This document shows, in pieces, positions 56,253-64,000 of a DNA stretch of 64,000 bases. The DNA lies in NCBI GenBank assembly GCA_031275085.1, contig JAISPG010000028.1, forward strand, positions 124,001 to 188,000. Reading direction: 5' to 3'. Source of the DNA: Bacteroidales bacterium. GTDB taxonomy: Bacteria; Bacteroidota; Bacteroidia; Bacteroidales; ML635J-15. Under the pieces are notes generated by a model. The model saw only the letters and a list, made by a program, of their open reading frames with translations, did not search any database and was not told where the DNA came from. Every line of letters begins with the position of its first letter. The first letter of the stretch is position 1. Made by a program: the position numbers and the translations under genes.

Positions 56253-56408
56253 ATGGCAAAGAAAGTAGTAGCAACCTTAAAAAAGGATGGCGGACAAAGC
56301 ATATCAAAGTGTATTAAAATGGTAAAATCGCAAAAAACAGGAGCTTACCAATTTAAAGAAGCCATTGTAGATAAAGAACTGGCAAAAGAGTTCTTTGCAA
56401 AAAAATAA
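56253..56408 (+). CDS. DUF4295 small ribosome-linked protein
   Basis: 51 residues, MAKKVVATLKKDGGQSISKC then KMVKSQKTGAYQFKEAIVDKELAKEFFAKK. This is the short basic DUF4295 family encoded after rpmG in Bacteroidota; a ribosome-associated role is inferred from basic charge and linkage. In many relatives ftsY follows; here a terminator follows instead. Confidence 0.88.
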   Translation: MAKKVVATLKKDGGQSISKCIKMVKSQKTGAYQFKEAIVDKELAKEFFAKK

Positions 56409-56441
56409 AAAGTTCATATTTTTCATATTGTTTGTATAAGG

Positions 56442-56480
56442 ACACTTTTTACAATAGTAAGAAGTGTTTTTTATTTTATT
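56442..56480 (+). terminator. terminator of the rpmB-rpmG-DUF4295 operon
   Basis: ACACTTTTTAC (56442-56452) pairs with 56457-56467 (one G-T pair), loop AATA, followed by a T-rich run. Confidence 0.85.
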
Positions 56481-56533
56481 ATTAAAATCGTATTTAAAGT
56501 TTAATGTAAAAATTGGATTTAGTGGCAATAATT

Positions 56534-57322
56534 TTATATTGAGTCGTATTTAATACGAATTAATGATCTTCTGTCGAGATTCAGTAATAAGCTGGCTTTA
56601 CCTTCCCTAATTGCAATCTCAAGTAATCCCAGAGAATTAAATAAACAAACAATATCCCCCCTGTTTACTTCTTTGTATGATTTATATATCTTATTGGTTT
56701 TATGATAATTTGAATTTAATAGTATTTCGAAATTCCTATCTTTCACAAACGTCTCAAATAATTCTATGGAAATGTTTGTAATTACATTTGAAAAAGAATC
56801 TATATAAATCACAGAGCCTGTTATCTCATTATTATCAATCTGCGGCAACAATTCCGGAGATCTTATAACATCGTCAACAATTTCGCCAAGTTCCCTTATA
56901 TTTCCCCCCAAACATATAAAAGAAGCAATTTCAGAAAAAACAGTTAATTCAGGAAAAGTAGATCCTTCATAATCAGAACCGATATCAATAACAATCGTGA
57001 GATCGGGCTTATTTTCAAAAACAAGTCCTAAAGTTCCGTTATTATTACAAATAAAATACTGATTTTTATAATTTGCAACAACAATATTCCCACCTGTTTT
57101 AGGTTCACTATCCACTCCTATTATATGAACCGTTCCGGAAGGAAAGTTCTTATATGTGCTTTTTAAAATAAATGCAGCCTGCTGAATTGAAAAAGATGTT
57201 ATATTATGGCTTATATCCGTAATAATAACATCAGAAACCTTTGACAGGATTAAAGCCTTAACTGCTCCTATATAATAGTCGCTATTATGCCAATCTGTTG
57301 TTAATGTCACGATACCAGCCAC
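56534..57322 (-). CDS. SAM hydroxide adenosyltransferase (DUF62)
   Basis: 262 residues. It starts MAGIVTLTTDWHNSDYYIGAVKALIL and continues DISHNITSFSIQQAAFILKSTYKNFPSGTVHIIGVDSE, the DUF62/SAM hydrolase signature; the C-terminal beta domain has INDNEITGSVIYIDSFSNVITNI-like text. The family hydrolyses S-adenosylmethionine to adenosine and methionine. It is divergent from phoH, a frequent pairing in Bacteroidota. Confidence 0.92.
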   Translation of the reverse strand: MAGIVTLTTDWHNSDYYIGAVKALILSKVSDVIITDISHNITSFSIQQAAFILKSTYKNFPSGTVHIIGVDSEPKTGGNIVVANYKNQYFICNNNGTLGLVFENKPDLTIVIDIGSDYEGSTFPELTVFSEIASFICLGGNIRELGEIVDDVIRSPELLPQIDNNEITGSVIYIDSFSNVITNISIELFETFVKDRNFEILLNSNYHKTNKIYKSYKEVNRGDIVCLFNSLGLLEIAIREGKASLLLNLDRRSLIRIKYDSI

Positions 57323-57425
57323 TTACACCTTGTTGATAATTAATAAAAAAACGTATATAAATTTTAAACTTTAAAAATAAAAATTAGTTTAATTTGTCAG
57401 TACAAATCTATAATATTTTTATTAG

Positions 57426-58376
57426 ATGACCGAAAAAAGTATTTTACTTGAAATTGAAGACTTAAACAAATTTTATGGTATTCGTGAAGCTAACCTTTCT
57501 GCTATAATAAATCACTTTCCAAGATTAAAAATAGTAACCCGCGGTAATGTTGTAAGGGTAATCGGAGATGAACCGGAAATTGCAGAATTTGAAACTAAAT
57601 TTAACGCAATAGTAAAACATTTCGAAAAATATAATAATATAAGCCTTAATGATATAAACGGAATTTTAAAAAGTTCTGACCATTCAACCGGCGAATATGA
57701 AGATAAGGATATATTATTATACAGTACTACAGGTAAACCGATAAAAGCCAGAACAAAAAACCAGAAAGTTCTGGTGAATGAATTTGATAAAAATGATCTT
57801 ATTTTTGCTTTAGGTCCTGCCGGTACAGGAAAAACCTATACTGCAATTGCTCTTGCTGTAAAATCGATGAAAGAATTAAAAGTAAAACGTATAATCCTTT
57901 CAAGGCCTGCAGTAGAAGCCGGTGAAAATTTAGGCTTTTTACCCGGCGATGTACGTGAAAAACTGGATCCTTACTTACAGCCTTTGTATGATGCTTTATT
58001 AGATATGCTTCCATATAAAAAACTGGAAAAATATATTGAAGAAAAAATTATCCAGATCGCACCGCTTGCATTTATGAGGGGCCGGACATTAAGTGACGCT
58101 TTTGTTATACTTGATGAAGCTCAAAATGCAACATACACACAGTTAAAAATGTTCTTAACCAGAATGGGTGAAAACTCAAAATTTATAGTTACAGGAGACC
58201 TGACTCAAATAGATCTCAATAAAAAATCAGATTCCGGTTTGTTAAGTGCAAAAAAAATATTAGGACATGTTTCGGAAATATCTTTCGTAGAATTTGATAA
58301 AACTGATATAATAAGACACAAAGTAGTAGGAAAAGTTGTTGAGGCATACGAAAGAAATGAAAAAAATGAAAATTAA
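57426..58376 (+). CDS. phoH: PhoH-like ATPase
   Basis: 316 residues. An N-terminal KH-like segment (IINHFPRLKIVTRGNVVRVIGDEPEIAEFE) precedes the ATPase with Walker A GPAGTGKTYTA (~133), SRPAVEAGENLGFLPGD, and Walker B DAFVILDEAQNATYTQLKMFLTRMG, then VTGDLTQIDL. PhoH/YbeZ proteins are linked to RNA processing with YbeY. It is 26 bases before purC and may share its transcript. Confidence 0.95.
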   Translation: MTEKSILLEIEDLNKFYGIREANLSAIINHFPRLKIVTRGNVVRVIGDEPEIAEFETKFNAIVKHFEKYNNISLNDINGILKSSDHSTGEYEDKDILLYSTTGKPIKARTKNQKVLVNEFDKNDLIFALGPAGTGKTYTAIALAVKSMKELKVKRIILSRPAVEAGENLGFLPGDVREKLDPYLQPLYDALLDMLPYKKLEKYIEEKIIQIAPLAFMRGRTLSDAFVILDEAQNATYTQLKMFLTRMGENSKFIVTGDLTQIDLNKKSDSGLLSAKKILGHVSEISFVEFDKTDIIRHKVVGKVVEAYERNEKNEN

Positions 58377-58402
58377 TTGTTTAATAAAAAACAAATAAAA
58401 AA

Positions 58403-59350
58403 ATGAAATCGCTTACGAAAACAAATTTTAAATTTCCCGGACAAAAGAATTTATATGTAGGAAAAGTCAGAGATGTATATAATATCAATGATGATATGCT
58501 TGTAATGGTTGTTACCGACAGGATCTCCGCTTTTGATGTTGTTCTTCCAAAAGGAATTCCATATAAAGGCCAGGTTTTAAATCAAATTGCATCAAAATTC
58601 CTTGATGCAACTTCAGATATTGTTCCGAACTGGAAAATAAACAGCCCGGATCCTATGGTGACAATAGGTCAAAAATGTGAACCATATCCTGTTGAAATGA
58701 TTGTAAGAGCATATTTAACAGGAAGTTCATGGAGAGATTATAAAAACGGAGCCAGAGAAATATGTGGTGTAAAAATTCCGGATGGAATGAAAGAGCATCA
58801 GGCTTTCGAAAAGCCGGTAATCACTCCTACAACTAAAGCAGAACAAGGAGAACATGATCAAAATATATCTAAAGAAGAAATTATTTCAAAAGGACTGATA
58901 AGTAGCGACGAATATGAATTGCTTGAAAAATATTCTTTAGAATTATTCCACAGAGGAACAGAAATAGCAAAGGAAAAAGGGCTTATTCTGGTTGATACAA
59001 AATATGAATTCGGTAAAAAGGACGGCAAGATCTACCTTATTGATGAAATACATACACCAGATTCTTCAAGATATTTTTATCTTGATACATATAAAGAAAG
59101 GTTTGATAAAGGAGAAAACCAACGTCAACTTTCAAAAGAATTTGTACGTGAATGGCTTATGGAAAACAACTTTAAAGGTGAAAAAGGAGAAGTTTTACCG
59201 GAAATGACCGAAGAAATTATAAACAGTATTTCAGAAAGATATATAGAACTTTACGAAAAAATAACAGGTGACAAATTTGTTAAAGCAGATACTGATAATC
59301 TTGAAGAACGTATTTATAATAATGTAAATAAGTTTCTTGGAAATATATAA
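58403..59350 (+). CDS. purC: phosphoribosylaminoimidazole-succinocarboxamide synthase
   Basis: 315 residues, the longer form of SAICAR synthetase. [11 protein letters not shown] at ~16-26, [59 protein letters not shown] and [13 protein letters not shown] are the family blocks. It joins aspartate to CAIR in purine synthesis. Confidence 0.96.
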   Translation: MKSLTKTNFKFPGQKNLYVGKVRDVYNINDDMLVMVVTDRISAFDVVLPKGIPYKGQVLNQIASKFLDATSDIVPNWKINSPDPMVTIGQKCEPYPVEMIVRAYLTGSSWRDYKNGAREICGVKIPDGMKEHQAFEKPVITPTTKAEQGEHDQNISKEEIISKGLISSDEYELLEKYSLELFHRGTEIAKEKGLILVDTKYEFGKKDGKIYLIDEIHTPDSSRYFYLDTYKERFDKGENQRQLSKEFVREWLMENNFKGEKGEVLPEMTEEIINSISERYIELYEKITGDKFVKADTDNLEERIYNNVNKFLGNI

Positions 59351-59369
59351 AATAAATACTTATTAATTT

Positions 59370-59519
59370 TTATATAAAATGATTATCGGGTGTTATATCT
59401 AAATTGATTTTTACACCTGATGTTGTTATAGAAATTCTTTCTCCGACAAGTTCGTTCATTAATGTCGATTTCCCAACATCCGGATTATCGATAATATTTA
59501 TAAATCCAGATTTATGCAT
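59370..59519 (-). pseudogene. era: N-terminal fragment of GTPase Era
   Basis: About 49 codons beginning [19 protein letters not shown] and [15 protein letters not shown] match the first ~40 residues of Era, then diverge and stop at 59370. The G1 loop, normally GNPNVGKS, reads DNPDVGKS, so the first Gly is lost. The ORF can be extended 12 residues upstream without similarity. No G2-G4 motifs or KH domain remain. It is probably a decayed partial copy, not a working gene. Confidence 0.7.
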
Positions 59520-59562
59520 ATTCTGTTTTTTTGTAAAAATGCTAATAATCATCAAAATTTTT

Positions 59563-59570
59563 TAACTTTG
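59563..59570 (+). promoter_or_regulatory. promoter -7 element of the small secreted protein gene
   Basis: TAACTTTG matches TAnnTTTG, 28 bases before the ATG at 59598. Confidence 0.5.
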
Positions 59571-59597
59571 TTTTTATAAATATTAATTCTGATTTTT

Positions 59598-59993
59598 ATG
59601 ATAATATCATTCAAAATAATAAGTCTTTTTGTTTTTTTAAGCTTTCTGCAACAAGAACCCTTAAAAACCATTGATGCGACCTCTTTTAATAAAGAAATAT
59701 CAAATCGCACTGATATAAAAACTCCTGATGAATTAATCAGATTATATCATATTGAAAATGAAAATTCAGAAGGGACTCGTAAATTTTCTATTGAAACAGA
59801 AGTTATTGAGGAAAATTATTATAAAATAACACTTATTCACGAAGGAGTTCCCGATGACTCTGTATCTGCTGTAAAAATAATAATGAAAGCTAAACGTAAT
59901 GGTTGTAAATGGACTGTTACAGAAATAAAAAAAACATGGAAATGTTGGAAGGAAAGAGGACATGCAGATTGGGGTATAGAACCATGCCGTTAG
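59598..59993 (+). CDS. small secreted protein with Trp/Cys-rich C-terminal motif
   Basis: 131 residues. A short N-terminal hydrophobic segment (MIISFKIISLFVFLSFLQQ) looks like a signal peptide. The middle is a mixed alpha/beta stretch (FSIETEVIEENYYKITLIHEGVPDDSVSAVKIIMKAK). The end carries CKWTVTEIKKTWKCWKERG then HADWGIEPC, with three Cys and four Trp in a tight pattern. I recognise no family with certainty; similar Trp/Cys endings occur in Bacteroidota hypotheticals. Probably periplasmic and disulfide-linked. Confidence 0.65.
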   Translation: MIISFKIISLFVFLSFLQQEPLKTIDATSFNKEISNRTDIKTPDELIRLYHIENENSEGTRKFSIETEVIEENYYKITLIHEGVPDDSVSAVKIIMKAKRNGCKWTVTEIKKTWKCWKERGHADWGIEPCR

Positions 59994-60000
59994 GAAAAAA

Positions 60001-60240
60001 GTAAATTACAACTTAGCGACAGCGATCTCACGCAACATAGCAAGTAAATAAATTTTCGCTATGGCTAACTCGCTAAAGCTCGGTTCCAATTTATAAATGT
60101 TTCAAATCTCAAACAAAAACAAATGACTACAATGTTTGCAATTTACTTGCTGCGTTGCATAAAATCGCTCGTTTCGGCAGTTCGACTTCGCTCACTGACC
60201 GAAATACTCAACAACCGCAGCTAAGTTATTTGCTAATTGT
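60001..60240. mobile_element. MITE-like inverted-repeat element
   Basis: AACTTAGC (60010-60017) and GCTAAGTT (60220-60227) are terminal inverted repeats. Inside, AGCGATCT..CGCAAC..AGCAAGTAAAT (60021-60050) is mirrored by ATTTACTTGCTGCGTTGC.. AATCGCT (60140-60169), so the whole ~220 bases fold back. A second hairpin TTTCGG.CAGT / ACTG.CCGAAA lies at 60172-60204. There is no ORF. This looks like a non-autonomous transposable element or compound repeat. Confidence 0.55.
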
Positions 60241-60302
60241 TTTTTTTTACATTGAACCAAACTAAATAATGAAATCATCTTGATTCTTTAGACGAAAAAT
60301 GA

Positions 60303-61562
60303 TTATAGTTTATTAATAAAAGTTATAACAAATCTATAAATATCTCTATACGCAGCAAAACTCATTCCTTCAAAAATATCTTCAGGCTGATGATAATTTT
60401 TACTGCCTTCTCCTTCTGTATAGATAAAAACAGCTTCAACACCTTTATCATAAAATGATGCATGATCGCTTGAATATGAAGCCTTTGTAGTATGCATTAC
60501 ATCAAAATATTCTTTTTCTTTATTCATTTCATTAATTAAAGAATCATATTGCGGATATTCTTTTGCATTGAACATATACACTCCGTCCTCCCCTGTTCCT
60601 ACCATATCGAAATTAAGCATTGCTTTCACCATCTTTATATCAAAAGGTGGATTACCGGCCATAAATTCCGATCCAAGCAAACCTGCTTCTTCCCCGCTAA
60701 ATAGTGCGAAAACCATTGTATATTTATTTTTTTTCTGTTTACTATAATGCTGAGCCAGGTTTAAAACCATTGCAACCCCGCTTGCATTATCGTTTGCTCC
60801 CGGAAATATAACATCACCACACATACCCATATGGTCGTAGTGCCCTCCTATTAAAATAATAGAATCACTTTCGCCCCGGATATATCCGATCAAATTCTTG
60901 GTTTCATAATTTTCAACAAAATCATTTTTAATTTTTATATATACAGAATCAGAATTATTTTTAATTTTCTCAGGTTTCAACTGTAAATATACATAGTCGT
61001 CCAGGTATGTCCTGGCAGTATATTTAAGCATTGGAGAGGCTTCTATTATTCCTTTTGCGCCAATATAATTTTTGCTGAATATTATATTCGCAAATTTATA
61101 TAGTTCCGGATTATTAAGTCCTGTAGAGTCAATACATATAAAACTATCTGAATGATCAAGACTTAAAAAATGGCGTAAAGCTCTGGAATTCATCAGAATA
61201 GCTTTGTCTATCCATTCTATTTTATATTTTCCTTCAACATCAGGAGATGAAGGAATCACTACAAAATCCCTGGCAAGTTCCATTTCTTCTTCTCCAATAA
61301 TAAAAACGGGCTTTTCAATAATTCTATTTATGTTTATTGTATATTCCTGAAAATAAGAAGAATTATATTTTTTTAATTTTAGTTTTTCGAATTCTTTTTC
61401 CAGAAAAACAGAAGCAAGGCTATCTCCTTTGTTCACATAACCTCTTCCATAGTATTTCTGTGATGATAATTCTTTTACTATATCATAAGCATAATTCATA
61501 TCCTGGGATACAGAATATAATGCAATTAAAATAAACAGAATAATATTAGTTATTTTTTTCAT
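60303..61562 (-). CDS. secreted M28-family zinc aminopeptidase
   Basis: About 419 residues from Met at 61562 (MKKITNIILFILIALYSVSQ, a signal peptide); the longer frame would overlap mgtE. The M28 zinc ligands are present: GGHYDHMG, GANDNASGVAM, SGEEAGLLGSE, NFDMVG and NYHQPEDIFE. It releases N-terminal amino acids from peptides in the periplasm or outside. The ATG is 1 base after the mgtE stop, so they are co-transcribed, although the functions are unrelated. Confidence 0.92.
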   Translation of the reverse strand: MKKITNIILFILIALYSVSQDMNYAYDIVKELSSQKYYGRGYVNKGDSLASVFLEKEFEKLKLKKYNSSYFQEYTININRIIEKPVFIIGEEEMELARDFVVIPSSPDVEGKYKIEWIDKAILMNSRALRHFLSLDHSDSFICIDSTGLNNPELYKFANIIFSKNYIGAKGIIEASPMLKYTARTYLDDYVYLQLKPEKIKNNSDSVYIKIKNDFVENYETKNLIGYIRGESDSIILIGGHYDHMGMCGDVIFPGANDNASGVAMVLNLAQHYSKQKKNKYTMVFALFSGEEAGLLGSEFMAGNPPFDIKMVKAMLNFDMVGTGEDGVYMFNAKEYPQYDSLINEMNKEKEYFDVMHTTKASYSSDHASFYDKGVEAVFIYTEGEGSKNYHQPEDIFEGMSFAAYRDIYRFVITFINKL

Positions 61563-61563
61563 T

Positions 61564-62964
61564 TTAATAAAAATATCCGAAAATAAGTCTTGCAATAAGC
61601 ATATATATAAATAATCCTATTATATCATTTGAAGTAGTAATAAAAGGACCTGTAGCTATTGCAGGGTCTATTTTTAATTTTTTTAACAATAATGGTATAA
61701 ATGTTCCGAAAACCGTTGCAAAAACCAAAACCGAAAACAGTGCTATGCTTACTGTAAGTGTTAATGCAAAACTATCTGAAAAAATAAGATTATATAAAAA
61801 TATTATTGAAGAACAGACAATACCGTTTATCAATCCTACTTTAAGTTCCTTAAATAATTTCTTGGGAGTTGACTGCAAATCCAAGTCTCCCGAAGCCAAC
61901 CCCTGTACAACAATTGCCGAAGACTGTACTCCTGCATTTCCTCCTGTTGCTGCAATAAGCGGAAGGAATAATGCTAAAACAGCATGTTGTGCAATATAAT
62001 CTTCATAAGCTCCTAAAATCAATGATCCGCAAATACCACCGAACATTCCTATTAAAAGCCAGGGAATCCTTGAACGTGATTGCCGAAGGACATTATCAGA
62101 AAAGTCAACATCTTCGGTAATCCCGGACATTAACTGATAATCCTGTTCTGCTTCTTCACGTATAACATCTACAACATCATCAATAGTAATACGCCCTACC
62201 AACCGGCCTATTCCATCAACTACAGGAATAGCCACCAGGTCGTACTTTTCCATTATTTTAGCTACTTCTTCTGCTCCGGCATCAGTTTTCACCGAAATAA
62301 TATCAGGATCAAATATACTGTTTATCTTTTGATTGGTGGAACTGAACAAAAGGTCTTTTAATTTAACTGTTCCTTTTAAAACATTTCTGTCATCAACTAC
62401 GTATAAATAATAAATCTCATCAATATCTTCAGCCTGGTCACGCATTTCTCCCAACGCCTGTTTTACAGTAAGATTCTCATTAATGGCAACAAGTTCTTTT
62501 GCCATCAGACCACCAGCCGTATCTTCATCATAGTTCAGAAGATCTACAATGTCTCCGGCTTGCTCCATGTCTTTCATGTGGGATAATATCTCTTCACTCT
62601 TTTCATCGTCAAGATCACCCAAAACATCAGCAGCATCATCGGAATCCATAAGTCCAATCAATTGCTCTGCAATTATTTCACTTGGAATACCAGCCAATAA
62701 TTTTGCCTTTTCGTCATCTTCAAGTTCAACAATAACATCGGCAGCTATTTCCGCATCCAGTTGAAGAAATAAAAAACGGGCATCTTCAAGATCTATTTCT
62801 TCAAAAAGTTCGGCAATATCGGCAGGGTGCATTTCCTCAAGCAAAAGTTTTACCTGTACACCGTCTTTCGATTCGTAACTCTGACGTAATTTATCAAAAA
62901 ACTCTTTACTTAATTCTACACCCATTTCTGAAAAATTTAATGCAAATTTAAAATTATCCTTCAA
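61564..62964 (-). CDS. mgtE: magnesium transporter MgtE
   Basis: 466 residues. The N-terminal superhelical domain (LLEEMHPADIAELFEEIDLEDARFLFLQL ... LLAGIPSEIIAEQLIGLMDSDDAADVLGDL) is followed by two CBS domains (~150-275, DEDTAGGLMAKELVAI, VGRITIDDVVDVIREE) and five membrane helices with GGNAGVQSSAIVVQGLASG. It is a Mg2+-gated channel. Met14 (MGVELSKEFF) is an alternative start. Confidence 0.95.
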   Translation of the reverse strand: MKDNFKFALNFSEMGVELSKEFFDKLRQSYESKDGVQVKLLLEEMHPADIAELFEEIDLEDARFLFLQLDAEIAADVIVELEDDEKAKLLAGIPSEIIAEQLIGLMDSDDAADVLGDLDDEKSEEILSHMKDMEQAGDIVDLLNYDEDTAGGLMAKELVAINENLTVKQALGEMRDQAEDIDEIYYLYVVDDRNVLKGTVKLKDLLFSSTNQKINSIFDPDIISVKTDAGAEEVAKIMEKYDLVAIPVVDGIGRLVGRITIDDVVDVIREEAEQDYQLMSGITEDVDFSDNVLRQSRSRIPWLLIGMFGGICGSLILGAYEDYIAQHAVLALFLPLIAATGGNAGVQSSAIVVQGLASGDLDLQSTPKKLFKELKVGLINGIVCSSIIFLYNLIFSDSFALTLTVSIALFSVLVFATVFGTFIPLLLKKLKIDPAIATGPFITTSNDIIGLFIYMLIARLIFGYFY

Positions 62965-63140
62965 ATTTGCATTAAAAAATATATCTTATGTTGCAAAATT
63001 AATTTAAATCAAATTCAATTTTATTTGAAAATAAAGGGTTTAAAGATTGGATAATTTATTATTAATTTCCGGCTTTTGATTCTTAATTTGTTTTCTTTTA
63101 TAAAAAAAATTAATTTTACTGCTTAAATTTCTAATTAGTT

Positions 63141-63902
63141 ATGAAACGTACAGCTTTAATTTCAGGAGCGACATCCGGTATAGGTCAGGCAATTGCCGAG
63201 TTATTTGCAAAAAATGATTTTAATCTTATTCTCACCGGACGCAGGAATAATAAACTTATTGACCTAAAAGAAAAAATAGAAAGGGATTCCGGTTCCGAAG
63301 TATATATACTTAACTTTGATGTAAGAGATAATTCACAGGTTAATAAAGCAATAGACAGTCTTCCAGAGAAGTGGAAAGATATAGATATCCTGATAAATAA
63401 CGCAGGACTTGCATCCGGACTTGATCCTATTCAGGAAGGAGATATTGAAGACTGGGAAAAAATGATTGATACAAATATAAAAGGATTACTTTATTTAACA
63501 AGAAAAGTATCTCCTGTTATGGTTTCAAGGAAAAAAGGACATATTATCAACATAGGTTCAATTGCAGGTAAGGAAGTTTATCCTAACGGAAATGTGTATT
63601 GCGCAACCAAACATGCGGTTGATGCTCTTACAAAGGCAATGAGAATTGATATGCTGCCTTATAATGTAAAAGTTACTCAGATAGCACCGGGAATGGTAGA
63701 TACCGAATTTTCGACAGTGCGTTTTCATGGTGATAAAACAAGAGCTGATAAGGTATATGAAGGATTAACTCCTTTATATGCAAGTGATATAGCAGAAATT
63801 ATACTTTTTGCTGTTATGCGACCTGCTCATGTATGTCTCAACGATATTGTCGTCACTCCTACAGCACAGGCTTCAGGAATTAATGTTGTACGAAATAAAT
63901 AG
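63141..63902 (+). CDS. SDR-family oxidoreductase (YdfG-like)
   Basis: 253 residues. The NAD(P) site SGATSGIGQAIAELF (8-22), NNAGLASG (~86-93), catalytic Ser in INIGSIAG and Tyr-x3-Lys in VYCATKHAVDAL, with Arg37 near the end of the second strand suggesting NADP. It resembles YdfG 3-hydroxy acid/serine dehydrogenases; the substrate is not certain. Confidence 0.88.
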   Translation: MKRTALISGATSGIGQAIAELFAKNDFNLILTGRRNNKLIDLKEKIERDSGSEVYILNFDVRDNSQVNKAIDSLPEKWKDIDILINNAGLASGLDPIQEGDIEDWEKMIDTNIKGLLYLTRKVSPVMVSRKKGHIINIGSIAGKEVYPNGNVYCATKHAVDALTKAMRIDMLPYNVKVTQIAPGMVDTEFSTVRFHGDKTRADKVYEGLTPLYASDIAEIILFAVMRPAHVCLNDIVVTPTAQASGINVVRNK

Positions 63903-63912
63903 TTAAATAAAA

Positions 63913-64000
63913 ATGATGGACAATTATAAAAAAATATTAATTCCACTTGCAATAAAAGCAGGAGAAGAAATAATGAAATTTTTCGGCAGTAATTATATTT
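63913..64000 (+). CDS. start of a CysQ/inositol-monophosphatase-like gene
   Basis: Runs off the right edge after 29 residues, MMDNYKKILIPLAIKAGEEI then MKFFGSNYI. The AI-x-AGEEIMKFFGS pattern is that of the first helix of 3'(2'),5'-bisphosphate nucleotidases; the catalytic motifs lie beyond the window. A second ATG follows immediately at 63916. It is 10 bases after the SDR gene. Confidence 0.6.
   Translation, partial: MMDNYKKILIPLAIKAGEEIMKFFGSNYI

Overview
The window looks like chromosome from an AT-rich member of the Bacteroidota (Bacteroidales/Marinilabiliales type), probably an anaerobic amino-acid fermenter. Grounds seen in the sequence: two secreted proteins with type IX secretion C-terminal signals (type A at 31335-32267, type B at 34836-39851), ECF sigma/FecR pairs, promoter elements of the TAnnTTTG type instead of TATAAT, few Shine-Dalgarno sequences, a Bacteroidota-type ribosomal block (rpmB-rpmG-DUF4295), and genes for lysine and histidine breakdown. 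The T9SS machinery itself is not in the window.

Layout. 1-3.9 kb: start of a DUF2723 membrane glycosyltransferase, a Nudix hydrolase abutting an AlbA-type DNA-binding protein, a PPP-type phosphatase and ornithine aminotransferase. 3.9-5.8 kb: an accessory island with a divergent pair of small phage-type HTH proteins flanked by hairpin-rich gene-free DNA. 5.8-10.1 kb: a minus-strand run of nitrilase, acyltransferase, YigZ, a drug/metabolite transporter and dnaA. 10.1-11.2 kb: a gene-free, extremely AT-rich stretch upstream of dnaA that could be the origin, but only one near-consensus DnaA box is visible. 11.2-15.2 kb: tandem membrane-anchored AraC-family regulators, a PepSY-like secreted protein and a DUF4421 outer-membrane protein. 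15.5-19 kb: an ECF sigma, FecR and STN/surface-repeat operon. 19.5-31.2 kb: FTCD (histidine/folate), an AAA/DUF4143 ATPase, and a lysine-fermentation block (kamC, kamB, kamA, kdd) next to valS. The lysine 5,6-aminomutase genes kamD/kamE that usually lie beside kamB/kamC are absent.

31.3-45.2 kb: the two T9SS cargo proteins, a zinc-ribbon/Nif3 pair, a MerR regulator, a PafA-like alkaline phosphatase homologue that has lost most active-site residues, WbpP epimerase, RNase Y, a probable 6S RNA, ZapA and a coiled-coil partner. 45.2-56.5 kb: an M23 peptidase, a PKD lipoprotein, an ECF sigma factor, a pseudo-receiver LuxR regulator with a hemerythrin protein, recF, a HAD phosphatase, an ECF sigma overlapping an anti-sigma/TonB fusion, an M49-like peptidase and the ribosomal block. 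56.5-64 kb: SAM hydroxide adenosyltransferase, PhoH, purC, a decayed fragment of era, a small secreted protein, a MITE-like inverted repeat element, an M28 peptidase, MgtE, an SDR and the start of a cysQ-like gene.

Most promising for a second look: the degenerate PafA homologue, the split lysine locus, two related multi-hairpin intergenic repeats (about 5.5 and 53.6 kb), the MITE-like element at 60.0-60.24 kb, the era fragment, the isolated immunity-type HTH pair, and two unusual sigma/anti-sigma arrangements. I saw no CRISPR array, tRNA, rRNA or intact insertion sequence.
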